A stretch of DNA of 22,488 nucleotides from NCBI GenBank assembly GCA_021162325.1, contig JAGGYV010000374.1, positions 1-22,488 of the forward strand, in the 5' to 3' direction. Made by a program: the position numbers and the translations under genes. The notes below the pieces were generated by a model. It had not been told where the DNA came from. It saw only the letters and a program-made list of their open reading frames with translations, and searched no databases. Within the stretch, counting starts at the first letter, position 1. Each line of letters opens with the position of its first letter. Source of the stretch: Desulfobacteraceae bacterium. Its GTDB lineage: Bacteria; Desulfobacterota; Desulfobacteria; Desulfobacterales; Desulfosalsimonadaceae. Shown here one piece after another: positions 16,030 through 22,488 of this stretch.

Positions 16030-17742
16030 ATGACGGATTCAATCAATGATGCCCATGGCGGCAGGCTGGTTAATTTGCTGGTCGATGAAGATCGCGCCCG
16101 GCGTTTAAAAGAAATTGCATTAAATATACCCGACGTTATGTTAAACAATCGCCAGCTCTGTGATCTGGAGTTGCTTGCCATTGGCGGATTTTCTCCGCTA
16201 AAAGGGTTCATGATTCGTTCCGATTATGAGTCCGTGCTGGACCGTATGCGGCTTCAGGATGATATTCTCTGGTCGGTTCCGGTCTGCCTGGATGTGTCTG
16301 AATCTTTCGCCAGGAATCTGGAAGCCGGTCAGTCAATTGCTTTGCGTGATCCGGAAGGATTTTTGCTGGCAGTGATGCATGTTGAGGATCTCTGGCCGGT
16401 GGACCGTCAAAAAGAAACGCAGCAGGTTTATGAAACACAGAATACGAATCACCCAGGCGTTTGGTATCTGAATAATAAGTCCGGTGATTATTATGTCGGC
16501 GGCAGCCTGGAAGTCATCAGCCTGCCGCTTCATTTTGATTTTAAGCAGCTTCGCCAGACGCCGAGAGAAGTCAGAGCCATTTATGCCAAGCTGGGATGGC
16601 AACGGGTTGTCGGCTTTCAGACCCGTAACCCCCTGCATCGGTTTTTATTTGAAATGACCACCCGGGCCATGCGTGAGGCGCGTGCCAACCTGCTGCTGAT
16701 GCCGGCTGTCGGTATGACACGGCCCGGTGATTTTGATCATTATACCCAGGTCCGGTGTTATCAGGCGGTATCCGGCCATTATCCGCCGAATTCTCATGTC
16801 ATGTCGCTGCTTCCCCTGGCCATGCGCCTGTCAGGTCCCCGTGATGCTATTTTAGACGCCATTATCGCAAAAAATTACGGGTGCTCTCATTTTATCGTCG
16901 GCCATGACCATGCCAGTCCAGGCTGTGATGCGAATGGTGACTCGTTTTATGAAAGTGACCGGGCGAGAAATCTTGCTAAAACGTTTAGTGCCGAAATGGG
17001 GCTTGAGATCGTTTCATTTGAAAAGTTTGTCTATCTTCCCTTTGAAGATGAATATCAATCTATCGACCAGGTGCCCGAAGGAACTCAGACGATTTTCATG
17101 ACCGGATCAGACATTCGAAATCGTATTCGGGAAGGGCGTCGGATTCCGGAATGGGCGACGTTTAAAGAAATTGTCAAAGAACTCCAAAAAGCGTATCCGC
17201 CCCCCCGGCACCAAGGGTTTACCGTTTTTTTAACCGGATTATCCGGGGCGGGTAAGTCAACGGTTGCCAAAGTTCTTTATTCCATATTTCTTGAAATCGG
17301 GGACCGTCCGGTGACGCTTTTGGATGGTGATATCGTTCGCCAGAACCTGTCCAATGAGCTTAATTTCAGTAAAGAACACCGGGATATTAATGTTCGGAGA
17401 ATCGGTTTTGTTGCCAGCGAAATCACCAAAAATCGGGGTATCGCCATTTGTGCGCCTATTGCACCTTATGAGAATACGCGTCAGGAAGTCCGTCAGGTGA
17501 TTGAGCAGTACGGCGGGTTTATTGAGGTGCATGTGTCAACACCCATTGAGGAATGTGAAAAGCGTGACCGTAAAGGCATGTATGCCAAGGCCAGGGCAGG
17601 TTTAATTAAAGGGTTTACCGGTGTTGATGATCCCTATGAATCCCCGGTATCCCCGGAGCTTCGGATAAATACAATGGATCTGACACAGGTAGAGGCCGCT
17701 CAGGAAATTTTGTTGTTTTTAGGAAAGAAAGGGTTCATCTAG
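16030..17742 (+). CDS. sat-cysC: Fused ATP sulfurylase-APS kinase with degenerate sulfurylase site
   Basis: The 570-residue protein has an N-terminal PUA-like plus ATP sulfurylase region (about 1-390) and a C-terminal APS kinase domain (about 396-570). The kinase motifs are intact: Walker A GLSGAGKST (403-411), LDGD (431-434), and the FSKEHRDINVRRIGFVA region (446-462). In the sulfurylase part, QTRNP (197-201) is kept. However, the nucleotide-binding HxxH reads HRFL (203-206), losing the second His. The usual GRDHAGPG reads GHDHASPG (291-298), losing the Arg. From memory, a similar fused protein of Thiobacillus denitrificans lacked sulfurylase activity but kept kinase activity. I infer that this one mainly makes PAPS from APS. 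GGAA lies 6 bases before the ATG. A run of seven C bases at 17200-17206 falls in the interdomain linker. The next gene begins 2 bases after the stop. Confidence 0.9.
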   Translation: MTDSINDAHGGRLVNLLVDEDRARRLKEIALNIPDVMLNNRQLCDLELLAIGGFSPLKGFMIRSDYESVLDRMRLQDDILWSVPVCLDVSESFARNLEAGQSIALRDPEGFLLAVMHVEDLWPVDRQKETQQVYETQNTNHPGVWYLNNKSGDYYVGGSLEVISLPLHFDFKQLRQTPREVRAIYAKLGWQRVVGFQTRNPLHRFLFEMTTRAMREARANLLLMPAVGMTRPGDFDHYTQVRCYQAVSGHYPPNSHVMSLLPLAMRLSGPRDAILDAIIAKNYGCSHFIVGHDHASPGCDANGDSFYESDRARNLAKTFSAEMGLEIVSFEKFVYLPFEDEYQSIDQVPEGTQTIFMTGSDIRNRIREGRRIPEWATFKEIVKELQKAYPPPRHQGFTVFLTGLSGAGKSTVAKVLYSIFLEIGDRPVTLLDGDIVRQNLSNELNFSKEHRDINVRRIGFVASEITKNRGIAICAPIAPYENTRQEVRQVIEQYGGFIEVHVSTPIEECEKRDRKGMYAKARAGLIKGFTGVDDPYESPVSPELRINTMDLTQVEAAQEILLFLGKKGFI

Positions 17743-17744
17743 CG

Positions 17745-19037
17745 ATGTCTTCATTAAAACCAATAATTGCCGTAATTGGCCTTGGATATGTGGGGCTGCC
17801 GGTTGCCGTTGAATTTGGGAAAAAATATCCCACCATCGGGTATGATTTAAAAACACAGAGCATTGAAGCCTATAAAAAAAATATGGACCCGACCGGTGAG
17901 ATGTCTGAAAAAGAACTAAAGGCCGCAACCAGGATTGAATACACCACAGATCCTGAAAATATTTCAAAAGCGGACTACATTATTGTGGCGGTCCCCACCC
18001 CCATTGATGATGCCCGTCAACCGGATTTACGGCCTTTGAAAAGCGCATCGGAAACCGCTGGTCGATATATGAAAAAAGGGGCGGTGGTTATCTACGAATC
18101 AACGGTTTATCCGGGTGCCACCGAAGAAGTATGCGTTCCGATTCTGGAAAAAATATCCGGCCTGACATGGCAACAGGATTTTAATGTGGGGTATTCACCG
18201 GAACGGATCAATCCGGGTGACAAAGCGCATACCTTGACGAACATTGTTAAAGTTGTTTCCGGAGACACAAATCAAACGCTTGATCGGGTGGCCGATCTTT
18301 ATGGTTCGATTATTCCGGCGGGCGTATATCGTGCCCCGAGCATTAAAACTGCGGAAGCAGCAAAAGTCATCGAAAACACCCAGCGGGATCTTAATATTGC
18401 GTTGATGAACGAGCTGGCTGTAATATTTGATAAATTAAACATTGATACAATCGATGTGCTTGAAGCGGCCGGCACCAAGTGGAATTTCCTGCCGTTTCGT
18501 CCCGGTCTGGTGGGCGGACACTGCATCGGCGTTGATCCATATTATTTGACCTATAAAGCGGAAACCGCAGGCTATCATCCGGAAGTGATACTTGCCGGCA
18601 GACGCATTAATGACAACATGAGTAAATTTATTGTGGCACAAATGATCAAGTTGATGACGCGTTCCGGTTTGAATATTAAGGATGCCCGGGTCGGAATTCT
18701 CGGACTGACGTTCAAAGAAGACTGTGCGGATTTAAGAAATTCACGGGTGATTGATATTATAGAGGAATTGGAATCCTATGCCATCCACCCCATTGTCCAT
18801 GACCCGCTGGCAGATGCGAAAGAAGCAAAAAGTTTTTTTAATATCAATTTAAGTCCCATGGAAGAAATAACGAATCTTGATGCTGTTATTATTGCCGTTG
18901 GGCATCAATTGTACAAAAGCATACCACTTGATAAATTAATAAATCATTTAAATCCAAATGGTTGCATTATAGACATTAAGTCTATACTTGATGTTTCTGA
19001 GGTGAAAAAATCCGGAATTAATTATTGGCGATTGTAA
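17745..19037 (+). CDS. UDP-N-acetylhexosamine 6-dehydrogenase (WbpO/TviB type)
   Basis: This 430-residue NAD-dependent dehydrogenase oxidises C6 of a UDP-N-acetylhexosamine to a uronic acid. Domains in order: Rossmann NAD-binding (IIAVIGLGYVGLPVAVEFGKK, about 7-27); central helical domain with YESTVYPGATEE (117-128) and ERINPGD (153-159); catalytic loop PGLVGGHCIGVDPYYL with nucleophile Cys260; and a C-terminal UDP-binding domain with GLTFKEDCADLRNSRV. The GGHCIGVDPYYL form and length match the WbpO/TviB (VipA) subgroup rather than UDP-glucose dehydrogenases. The product is expected to be UDP-GalNAcA or UDP-GlcNAcA, a building block of O-antigen or capsule. It starts 2 bases after the APS kinase fusion gene, so they are clearly co-transcribed. 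The exact epimer cannot be told from sequence. Confidence 0.9.
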   Translation: MSSLKPIIAVIGLGYVGLPVAVEFGKKYPTIGYDLKTQSIEAYKKNMDPTGEMSEKELKAATRIEYTTDPENISKADYIIVAVPTPIDDARQPDLRPLKSASETAGRYMKKGAVVIYESTVYPGATEEVCVPILEKISGLTWQQDFNVGYSPERINPGDKAHTLTNIVKVVSGDTNQTLDRVADLYGSIIPAGVYRAPSIKTAEAAKVIENTQRDLNIALMNELAVIFDKLNIDTIDVLEAAGTKWNFLPFRPGLVGGHCIGVDPYYLTYKAETAGYHPEVILAGRRINDNMSKFIVAQMIKLMTRSGLNIKDARVGILGLTFKEDCADLRNSRVIDIIEELESYAIHPIVHDPLADAKEAKSFFNINLSPMEEITNLDAVIIAVGHQLYKSIPLDKLINHLNPNGCIIDIKSILDVSEVKKSGINYWRL

Positions 19038-19058
19038 GTATTTTTATTTTTAACAATT

Positions 19059-19183
19059 GACGGCTTTGTAAAAAATCCAAATTCTGTGTTGCGCTACATT
19101 CTTCGTTTCTTCAAAGTACGCTTAGTACGAATCATCACTCAGAATTTGCGCGCCTTGAATTTGAACTTTTATACTTTACCGTC
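19059..19183. repeat. Palindromic dispersed repeat, about 125 bp (MITE-like)
   Basis: The element begins GACGGCTTTGTAAAA and ends TTTATACTTTACCGTC. These are imperfect inverted terminal repeats. Inner arms AAATTCTG and CAGAATTTG also face each other, and the centre holds GTAC-GCTTA-GTAC. I recognise the pattern as a non-coding repeat family common in Desulfobacterota intergenic regions, from memory only. A fragment with 14 of 16 matching bases occurs at 11371-11386 in this window. Confidence 0.6.
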
Positions 19184-19403
19184 GGAATCTGACTTCCAAA
19201 TAAGTAAATCTTAAAAGCATTATCTCCCGCAGAGGCGCAGGGAAAAATTGTTTATGCGCATGGATTCACTTATTAATGGATACAGCGTCATAAAAAGGCG
19301 TTGCATAGCTTTTTACGAGACTATCAACAATTACGATTCATTTAAGATCATTTTACGCTTTGTTTGATTACGATACTTATGTACTGACATTTTTTAAGCT
19401 TAT

Positions 19404-19408
19404 GGAGG
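19404..19408 (+). promoter_or_regulatory. Strong ribosome binding site of the acyl-CoA synthetase
   Basis: GGAGG (within TGGAGGGGCA) lies 4 bases before the ATG at 19413, the strongest Shine-Dalgarno sequence seen on the plus strand of this window. Confidence 0.8.
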
Positions 19409-19412
19409 GGCA

Positions 19413-21185
19413 ATGAAAACAACGATCATGGAAACGATGAAAAGCACCGTTGATAAATATGGAAACAAAGTTGCACTGAAAACCAAGATTAACGGTGAAT
19501 GGACGGAAATGACCTGGAATGAATACTATAATCAGGTCAGGACCACCGCGCGTGCTTTTATCGGGCTGGGTCTTGAGGTCGGCAAAGCGGTCAGTATTCT
19601 GGGCAACAATTGTCCGCAATGGTTTATCAGTAATTTGGCCGGTATATTTGCCGGAGGGGTTCCGGGTGGCATATATACGACGAATAGTCCGGACCAGTGC
19701 AAATATGTTGCGGAACACAGTGAGGCCAACATTGCGGTTGTGGAAAATGCGGAACAACTATCAAAATTTATGGAAATTAGAGATCAACTTCCGGATCTAA
19801 AAGCGATTGTCATGATGAACGGGTCTGATCAGGACAAGGATGTCTATTCATGGCAGGACCTGTCTAAACTTGCGGAAAAGATTTCTGAAGAGGAGTTAAA
19901 TGAACGGATCAATGCTCAGAAACCGGATGATACGTGCACGCTGATTTATACGTCCGGCACCACCGGCAATCCTAAAGGGGTTATGATCAGTCATGACAAT
20001 CTTACCTGGGTCGTCCGGCAATTGCTGGGTATTCTTGATGCCACCGATGAAGAGCAGATTATCAGCTACCTGCCGTTAAGTCATATTGCTGAACAGGCTG
20101 TCAGCCTTCATGGCCCCTATACTCTGGGATGTACGGTCTGGTTTGCCGAAAGCATTGAACAATTGGGAGAAAATTTGACCGAGGTTCATCCCACTGTTTT
20201 TGTCGGTGTTCCCCGAGTATGGGAAAAGATCCAGGCAAAAATGATGACTGCCGGTGCGCAAAATTCACCATTAAAGAAAAAAATCGCTGCATGGGCAAGG
20301 AAAAAAGGGCTTGAAGGCGGCTATGCGCATCAGAAAGGCCAGCCCATGCCGTTTCTTTATGGCTTGGCCAATAAACTGGTTTTTTCCAAAGTACGGGAAA
20401 AACTGGGGCTTGACCGATGCCGGTTCTTTGTTTCCACAGCAGCGCCGATTTCCTTAGATACATTGGAGTTTTTTTTAAGTCTGGGTTTTCCAATGACTGA
20501 AGTGTACGGTATGAGTGAATGCACGGGCCCTGGCACGGCATCTCTTCCGGAACCCTTTAAATACGAAACCGGATGGGCCGGTCCTGCTGTTCCCGGAACA
20601 GAAATGAAAATTGCTGAAGACGGAGAAGTATTGATGCGTGGCCGCCATGTATTTAAAGGATATTTTAAAAATGAAGCAGCAACAAAGGAGACCATCGACG
20701 AAGATGGCTGGCTTCATTCCGGTGACGTTGGGATCATAGATGATAGAGGCTTCTTAAAGATTACCGATCGAAAAAAAGAACTTATTATCACGGCCGGTGG
20801 TGAAAATATTCCGCCTCAGGTGTTGGAAGGAAAATTAAAAGCAATTCCGGTTTTAAGCCAGGCCGTGGTCATTGGTGATAAGCGAAAATATATGACCGCG
20901 CTGTTTACCCTTGATCCTGAAAAGGTCGCACAGGTGGCGGCTGATGAAGCCGGCAGTCCGGCAAAAAATTCTGTTGAAGCAGCCAAATGCAAAAAGTTTA
21001 ATGCTTATCTTAAGGGTAAAGTTGATGAAATCAACCAGACCCTGGCCCGTGTGCAGACGATTAAAAAGTTTGTTATTTTGCCGCAAGAGCTTTCTATTGA
21101 AGGTGAAGAGCTGACGCCGACCATGAAGTTGAAGCGAAGAATCGTCAATAATAAATATGCTAAGGAAATTGAAAGCATGTATTGA
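19413..21185 (+). CDS. Long-chain fatty acid-CoA ligase (AMP-forming)
   Basis: This 590-residue ANL-superfamily enzyme activates fatty acids with ATP to acyl-AMP and then acyl-CoA. Motifs in order: P-loop YTSGTTGNPKG (179-189), VYGMSE (364-369), GWLHSGD (432-438), hinge DRKKELI (452-458), and the catalytic Lys572 in TPTMKLKRR. The overall pattern (SLPEPFKYETGWAGPAVPGTEMKI, GRHVFKGYFKN) matches long-chain/very-long-chain acyl-CoA synthetases of the ACSBG/FAA type rather than acetyl-CoA synthetases. No signal peptide or obvious membrane helix is present, so it is cytosolic or membrane-associated. It has its own strong ribosome site and is separated from both neighbours by long gaps, so it is probably a single-gene unit. 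It could serve fatty acid degradation or phospholipid recycling. Confidence 0.93.
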   Translation: MKTTIMETMKSTVDKYGNKVALKTKINGEWTEMTWNEYYNQVRTTARAFIGLGLEVGKAVSILGNNCPQWFISNLAGIFAGGVPGGIYTTNSPDQCKYVAEHSEANIAVVENAEQLSKFMEIRDQLPDLKAIVMMNGSDQDKDVYSWQDLSKLAEKISEEELNERINAQKPDDTCTLIYTSGTTGNPKGVMISHDNLTWVVRQLLGILDATDEEQIISYLPLSHIAEQAVSLHGPYTLGCTVWFAESIEQLGENLTEVHPTVFVGVPRVWEKIQAKMMTAGAQNSPLKKKIAAWARKKGLEGGYAHQKGQPMPFLYGLANKLVFSKVREKLGLDRCRFFVSTAAPISLDTLEFFLSLGFPMTEVYGMSECTGPGTASLPEPFKYETGWAGPAVPGTEMKIAEDGEVLMRGRHVFKGYFKNEAATKETIDEDGWLHSGDVGIIDDRGFLKITDRKKELIITAGGENIPPQVLEGKLKAIPVLSQAVVIGDKRKYMTALFTLDPEKVAQVAADEAGSPAKNSVEAAKCKKFNAYLKGKVDEINQTLARVQTIKKFVILPQELSIEGEELTPTMKLKRRIVNNKYAKEIESMY

Positions 21186-21228
21186 TGCCATATTTAAACG
21201 GATTGAAAAATGCTCCTTGCATCCCCAA

Positions 21229-21267
21229 AGATATAAACCGGAGATATAAAACCGGAGATATAAACCG
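21229..21267. repeat. Three tandem AGATATAAACCGG units
   Basis: AGATATAAACCGG (21229-21241), AGATATAAAACCGG (21242-21255) and AGATATAAACCG (21256-21267) lie head to tail, 130 bases upstream of the isomerase gene. They could be a protein-binding array or simply slippage-derived. Confidence 0.85.
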
Positions 21268-21385
21268 TACTTTTTAAAAATTTGTTGAAATCATTAAGAT
21301 CAAAATGATATCGATATTTTTTATTTATAACCGTTAACTGATTTGGAACTTTTCTGCTTATTAAATTGTGGAAGGAATTGAATTA

Positions 21386-22435
21386 ATGCGTATTTCGATA
21401 AAAAAAACTGTTTGGGTAATGATTGTTTTTGCGATATCGGTTTGCCTGGTCGGTTCTGTATCATGTACAGACAATGCCGCAAAAGCCAAAGCGGAAAAGT
21501 CTACCGTCAATTCGGTCGCCCGTGTCAACGGCGTTGAAATTTCTCAGGTCGATCTAGAAAGAAAATTTAATCTCATTAAAGAACGATATGCCAGCATGGG
21601 GGTGCCCTTAGATGATACAAAACTCAATGAGTTTAAGGACAATATTTTAAAAAGCCTGATTGAACAGGAAGTCCTGTATCAGGAAAGTATTGCCCAGGGA
21701 ATAAAAATTGACCCGGAGGCGATAAAGGCGGAACTGGATAATTTTAAAAAACAGTTTGAAACTGAAGCTGCTTTTAAAAAACAGATCGCAGCTATGAATT
21801 ATACTGTCGATGCGATTACATCTCAAATTAAACAAAGCAAAACCATTCAGATATTTATTGAAGAAAAAGTAATGTCCACTGTTTCGATATCAGATGAAGA
21901 AACAAAGGCTTATTTTGACAGCCATCCGGATGAATTTAAAATGCCGGAACGCGTACGGGCAAGCCATATTCTGTTAAAAGTGGACCCCAAAGCAACAGAC
22001 GCATCAAAAGCAGAAACACTTAAAAAGATTGAGGGGATTAAAAGCAAACTGGATAATGGTGAAGACTTTGCCAAGCTGGCCGAAGAAAATTCGGATTGCC
22101 CGAGCAGCGCAAAAGGCGGTGATTTGGGATTTTTTTCCCGTGGGCAGATGGTCAAGCCATTTGAAGAAATCGCCTTTGCTTTAAAACCCGGTGAAGTCAG
22201 TGGTGTGGTTGAAACCCAGTTTGGTTACCACATTATTAAAACGCAGGAAAAAAAAATAGCCACGACACTTTCCTATGATGACATTAAGGAAAAATTGACC
22301 GGCAAATTAAAGGAAAACAAATTTAAGAAAATGTTCCCCACCTACATTGAATCCCTTAAAGCAAAATATAAAATTGAAATACCCGACAGTGAGAGCAAAG
22401 TACCAGAAGATAAGGCGTCAAAAGAATTAAAGTAA
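21386..22435 (+). CDS. Parvulin-type peptidyl-prolyl isomerase, SurA/PrsA-like
   Basis: This 349-residue exported protein has an N-terminal hydrophobic signal (about 7-26) ending at Cys27 in GSVSC. This may be a lipoprotein site, although Ser rather than Leu at -3 makes it non-canonical. A SurA_N-like chaperone module follows (VARVNGVEISQVDLERKF, 44-61; LIEQEVLYQESI, 91-102). The parvulin domain covers about 189-290: VRASHILLKVD, FAKLAEENSDCPS, GGDLGFFSRGQMVKPFE and FGYHIIKT, all intact. A C-terminal helical tail ends the protein. It probably catalyses proline isomerisation and assists folding of outer membrane or secreted proteins in the periplasm. I chose the ATG at 21386 (AAGGA 9 bases upstream); a GTG at 21368 would add six residues. 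It is monocistronic as far as the window shows. Compare the parvulin-less relative at 8267-9400. Confidence 0.93.
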   Translation: MRISIKKTVWVMIVFAISVCLVGSVSCTDNAAKAKAEKSTVNSVARVNGVEISQVDLERKFNLIKERYASMGVPLDDTKLNEFKDNILKSLIEQEVLYQESIAQGIKIDPEAIKAELDNFKKQFETEAAFKKQIAAMNYTVDAITSQIKQSKTIQIFIEEKVMSTVSISDEETKAYFDSHPDEFKMPERVRASHILLKVDPKATDASKAETLKKIEGIKSKLDNGEDFAKLAEENSDCPSSAKGGDLGFFSRGQMVKPFEEIAFALKPGEVSGVVETQFGYHIIKTQEKKIATTLSYDDIKEKLTGKLKENKFKKMFPTYIESLKAKYKIEIPDSESKVPEDKASKELK

Positions 22436-22445
22436 TAATATATAA

Positions 22446-22487
22446 TAATCACTCAGTCAGATCAGATCATGGCTGACTGAGTGATTA
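22446..22487 (+). terminator. Perfect 15-bp inverted repeat, possible terminator
   Basis: TAATCACTCAGTCAG (22446-22460) is exactly complementary to CTGACTGAGTGATTA (22473-22487), with a 12-base loop, starting 11 bases after the isomerase stop codon. The stem is strong, but no T-run is visible before the window ends at 22488. It is therefore either a terminator whose tail is cut off or a palindromic repeat. Confidence 0.55.
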
Positions 22488-22488
22488 A

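Larger units (their letters stand above)
19038..19412. other. Repeat-rich intergenic region before the acyl-CoA synthetase
   Basis: No gene is visible in these 375 bases. The first half is the palindromic repeat element at 19059-19183. After it comes a segment reading TCTCCCGCAGAGGCGCAGGG (about 19222-19241), resembling GC-box-like dispersed repeats I have seen in related genomes. About 70 bases further on is TTTTTACGAGACTATCAACAATTACG. There is no hairpin plus T-tract after the dehydrogenase gene. The promoter of the acyl-CoA synthetase gene probably lies in the last 100 bases, but I cannot pick a convincing pair of boxes. Confidence 0.5.

Noticed and set aside
16208..16638. Minus-strand open frames inside the sulfurylase-kinase gene
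   Set aside because: The sense frame has clear domains across the whole region; the antisense frames have no recognisable motif.
20101..20717. Long minus-strand frames opposite the acyl-CoA synthetase gene
   Set aside because: They overlap conserved ANL motifs on the sense strand and one another; they are composition artefacts.

Overview
The window looks like a chromosomal segment of a moderately AT-rich Gram-negative bacterium, most likely a Desulfobacterota (deltaproteobacterial, Desulfobacterales-like) lineage. The reasons are a LpxC/LPS-type envelope gene (heptosyltransferase II), a complete MoxR/Bat operon, a PAPS-forming module, and dispersed palindromic repeats starting with a GGCTTTGTAAAAA-like end, which I associate from memory with such genomes. 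The taxon is an inference. No rRNA, tRNA, CRISPR array or recognisable transposase gene was found.

Layout. (1) Bases 1-190 hold the 3' part of a HicA-type toxin gene. (2) Bases 191-1078 are gene-poor and contain a striking long imperfect hairpin (853-1013), one arm of which carries 10-bp tandem repeats with phased GATC sites. (3) Bases 1079-11292 form one minus-strand operon, transcribed right to left: moxR, a DUF58 protein, a membrane-anchored SurA-like protein without its parvulin domain, a DUF4381/BatD-like lipoprotein, batA, batB, batC, batD, batE. Many junctions overlap by a few bases (ATGA, TAGTG), so translation is probably coupled. The products should form a periplasm-facing inner-membrane VWA/TPR complex, remodelled by the MoxR AAA ATPase. 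(4) Bases 11293-11773 are a divergent control region with a perfect 13-bp inverted repeat.

(5) Bases 11774-19037 on the plus strand are an envelope/polysaccharide block. It holds a heptosyltransferase II (waaF), a Gfo/Idh/MocA oxidoreductase and a radical SAM protein with extra C-terminal cysteines. After a 186-bp gap come CysQ, a fused ATP sulfurylase/APS kinase, and a WbpO/TviB-type UDP-sugar 6-dehydrogenase. The fused enzyme has lost key residues of its ATP sulfurylase site (HxxH is HRFL, GRDH is GHDH) while its kinase motifs are intact. It is therefore probably an APS kinase on a pseudo-sulfurylase scaffold. Together with CysQ (PAP disposal) this suggests PAPS supply for a sulfated envelope glycan, using APS made elsewhere in the cell.

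(6) Bases 19038-19412 contain a degenerate palindromic repeat element. (7) Bases 19413-21185 encode a long-chain acyl-CoA synthetase. (8) Bases 21386-22435 encode a SurA/PrsA-like parvulin isomerase with its catalytic domain present, followed by a perfect 15-bp inverted repeat at the window edge.
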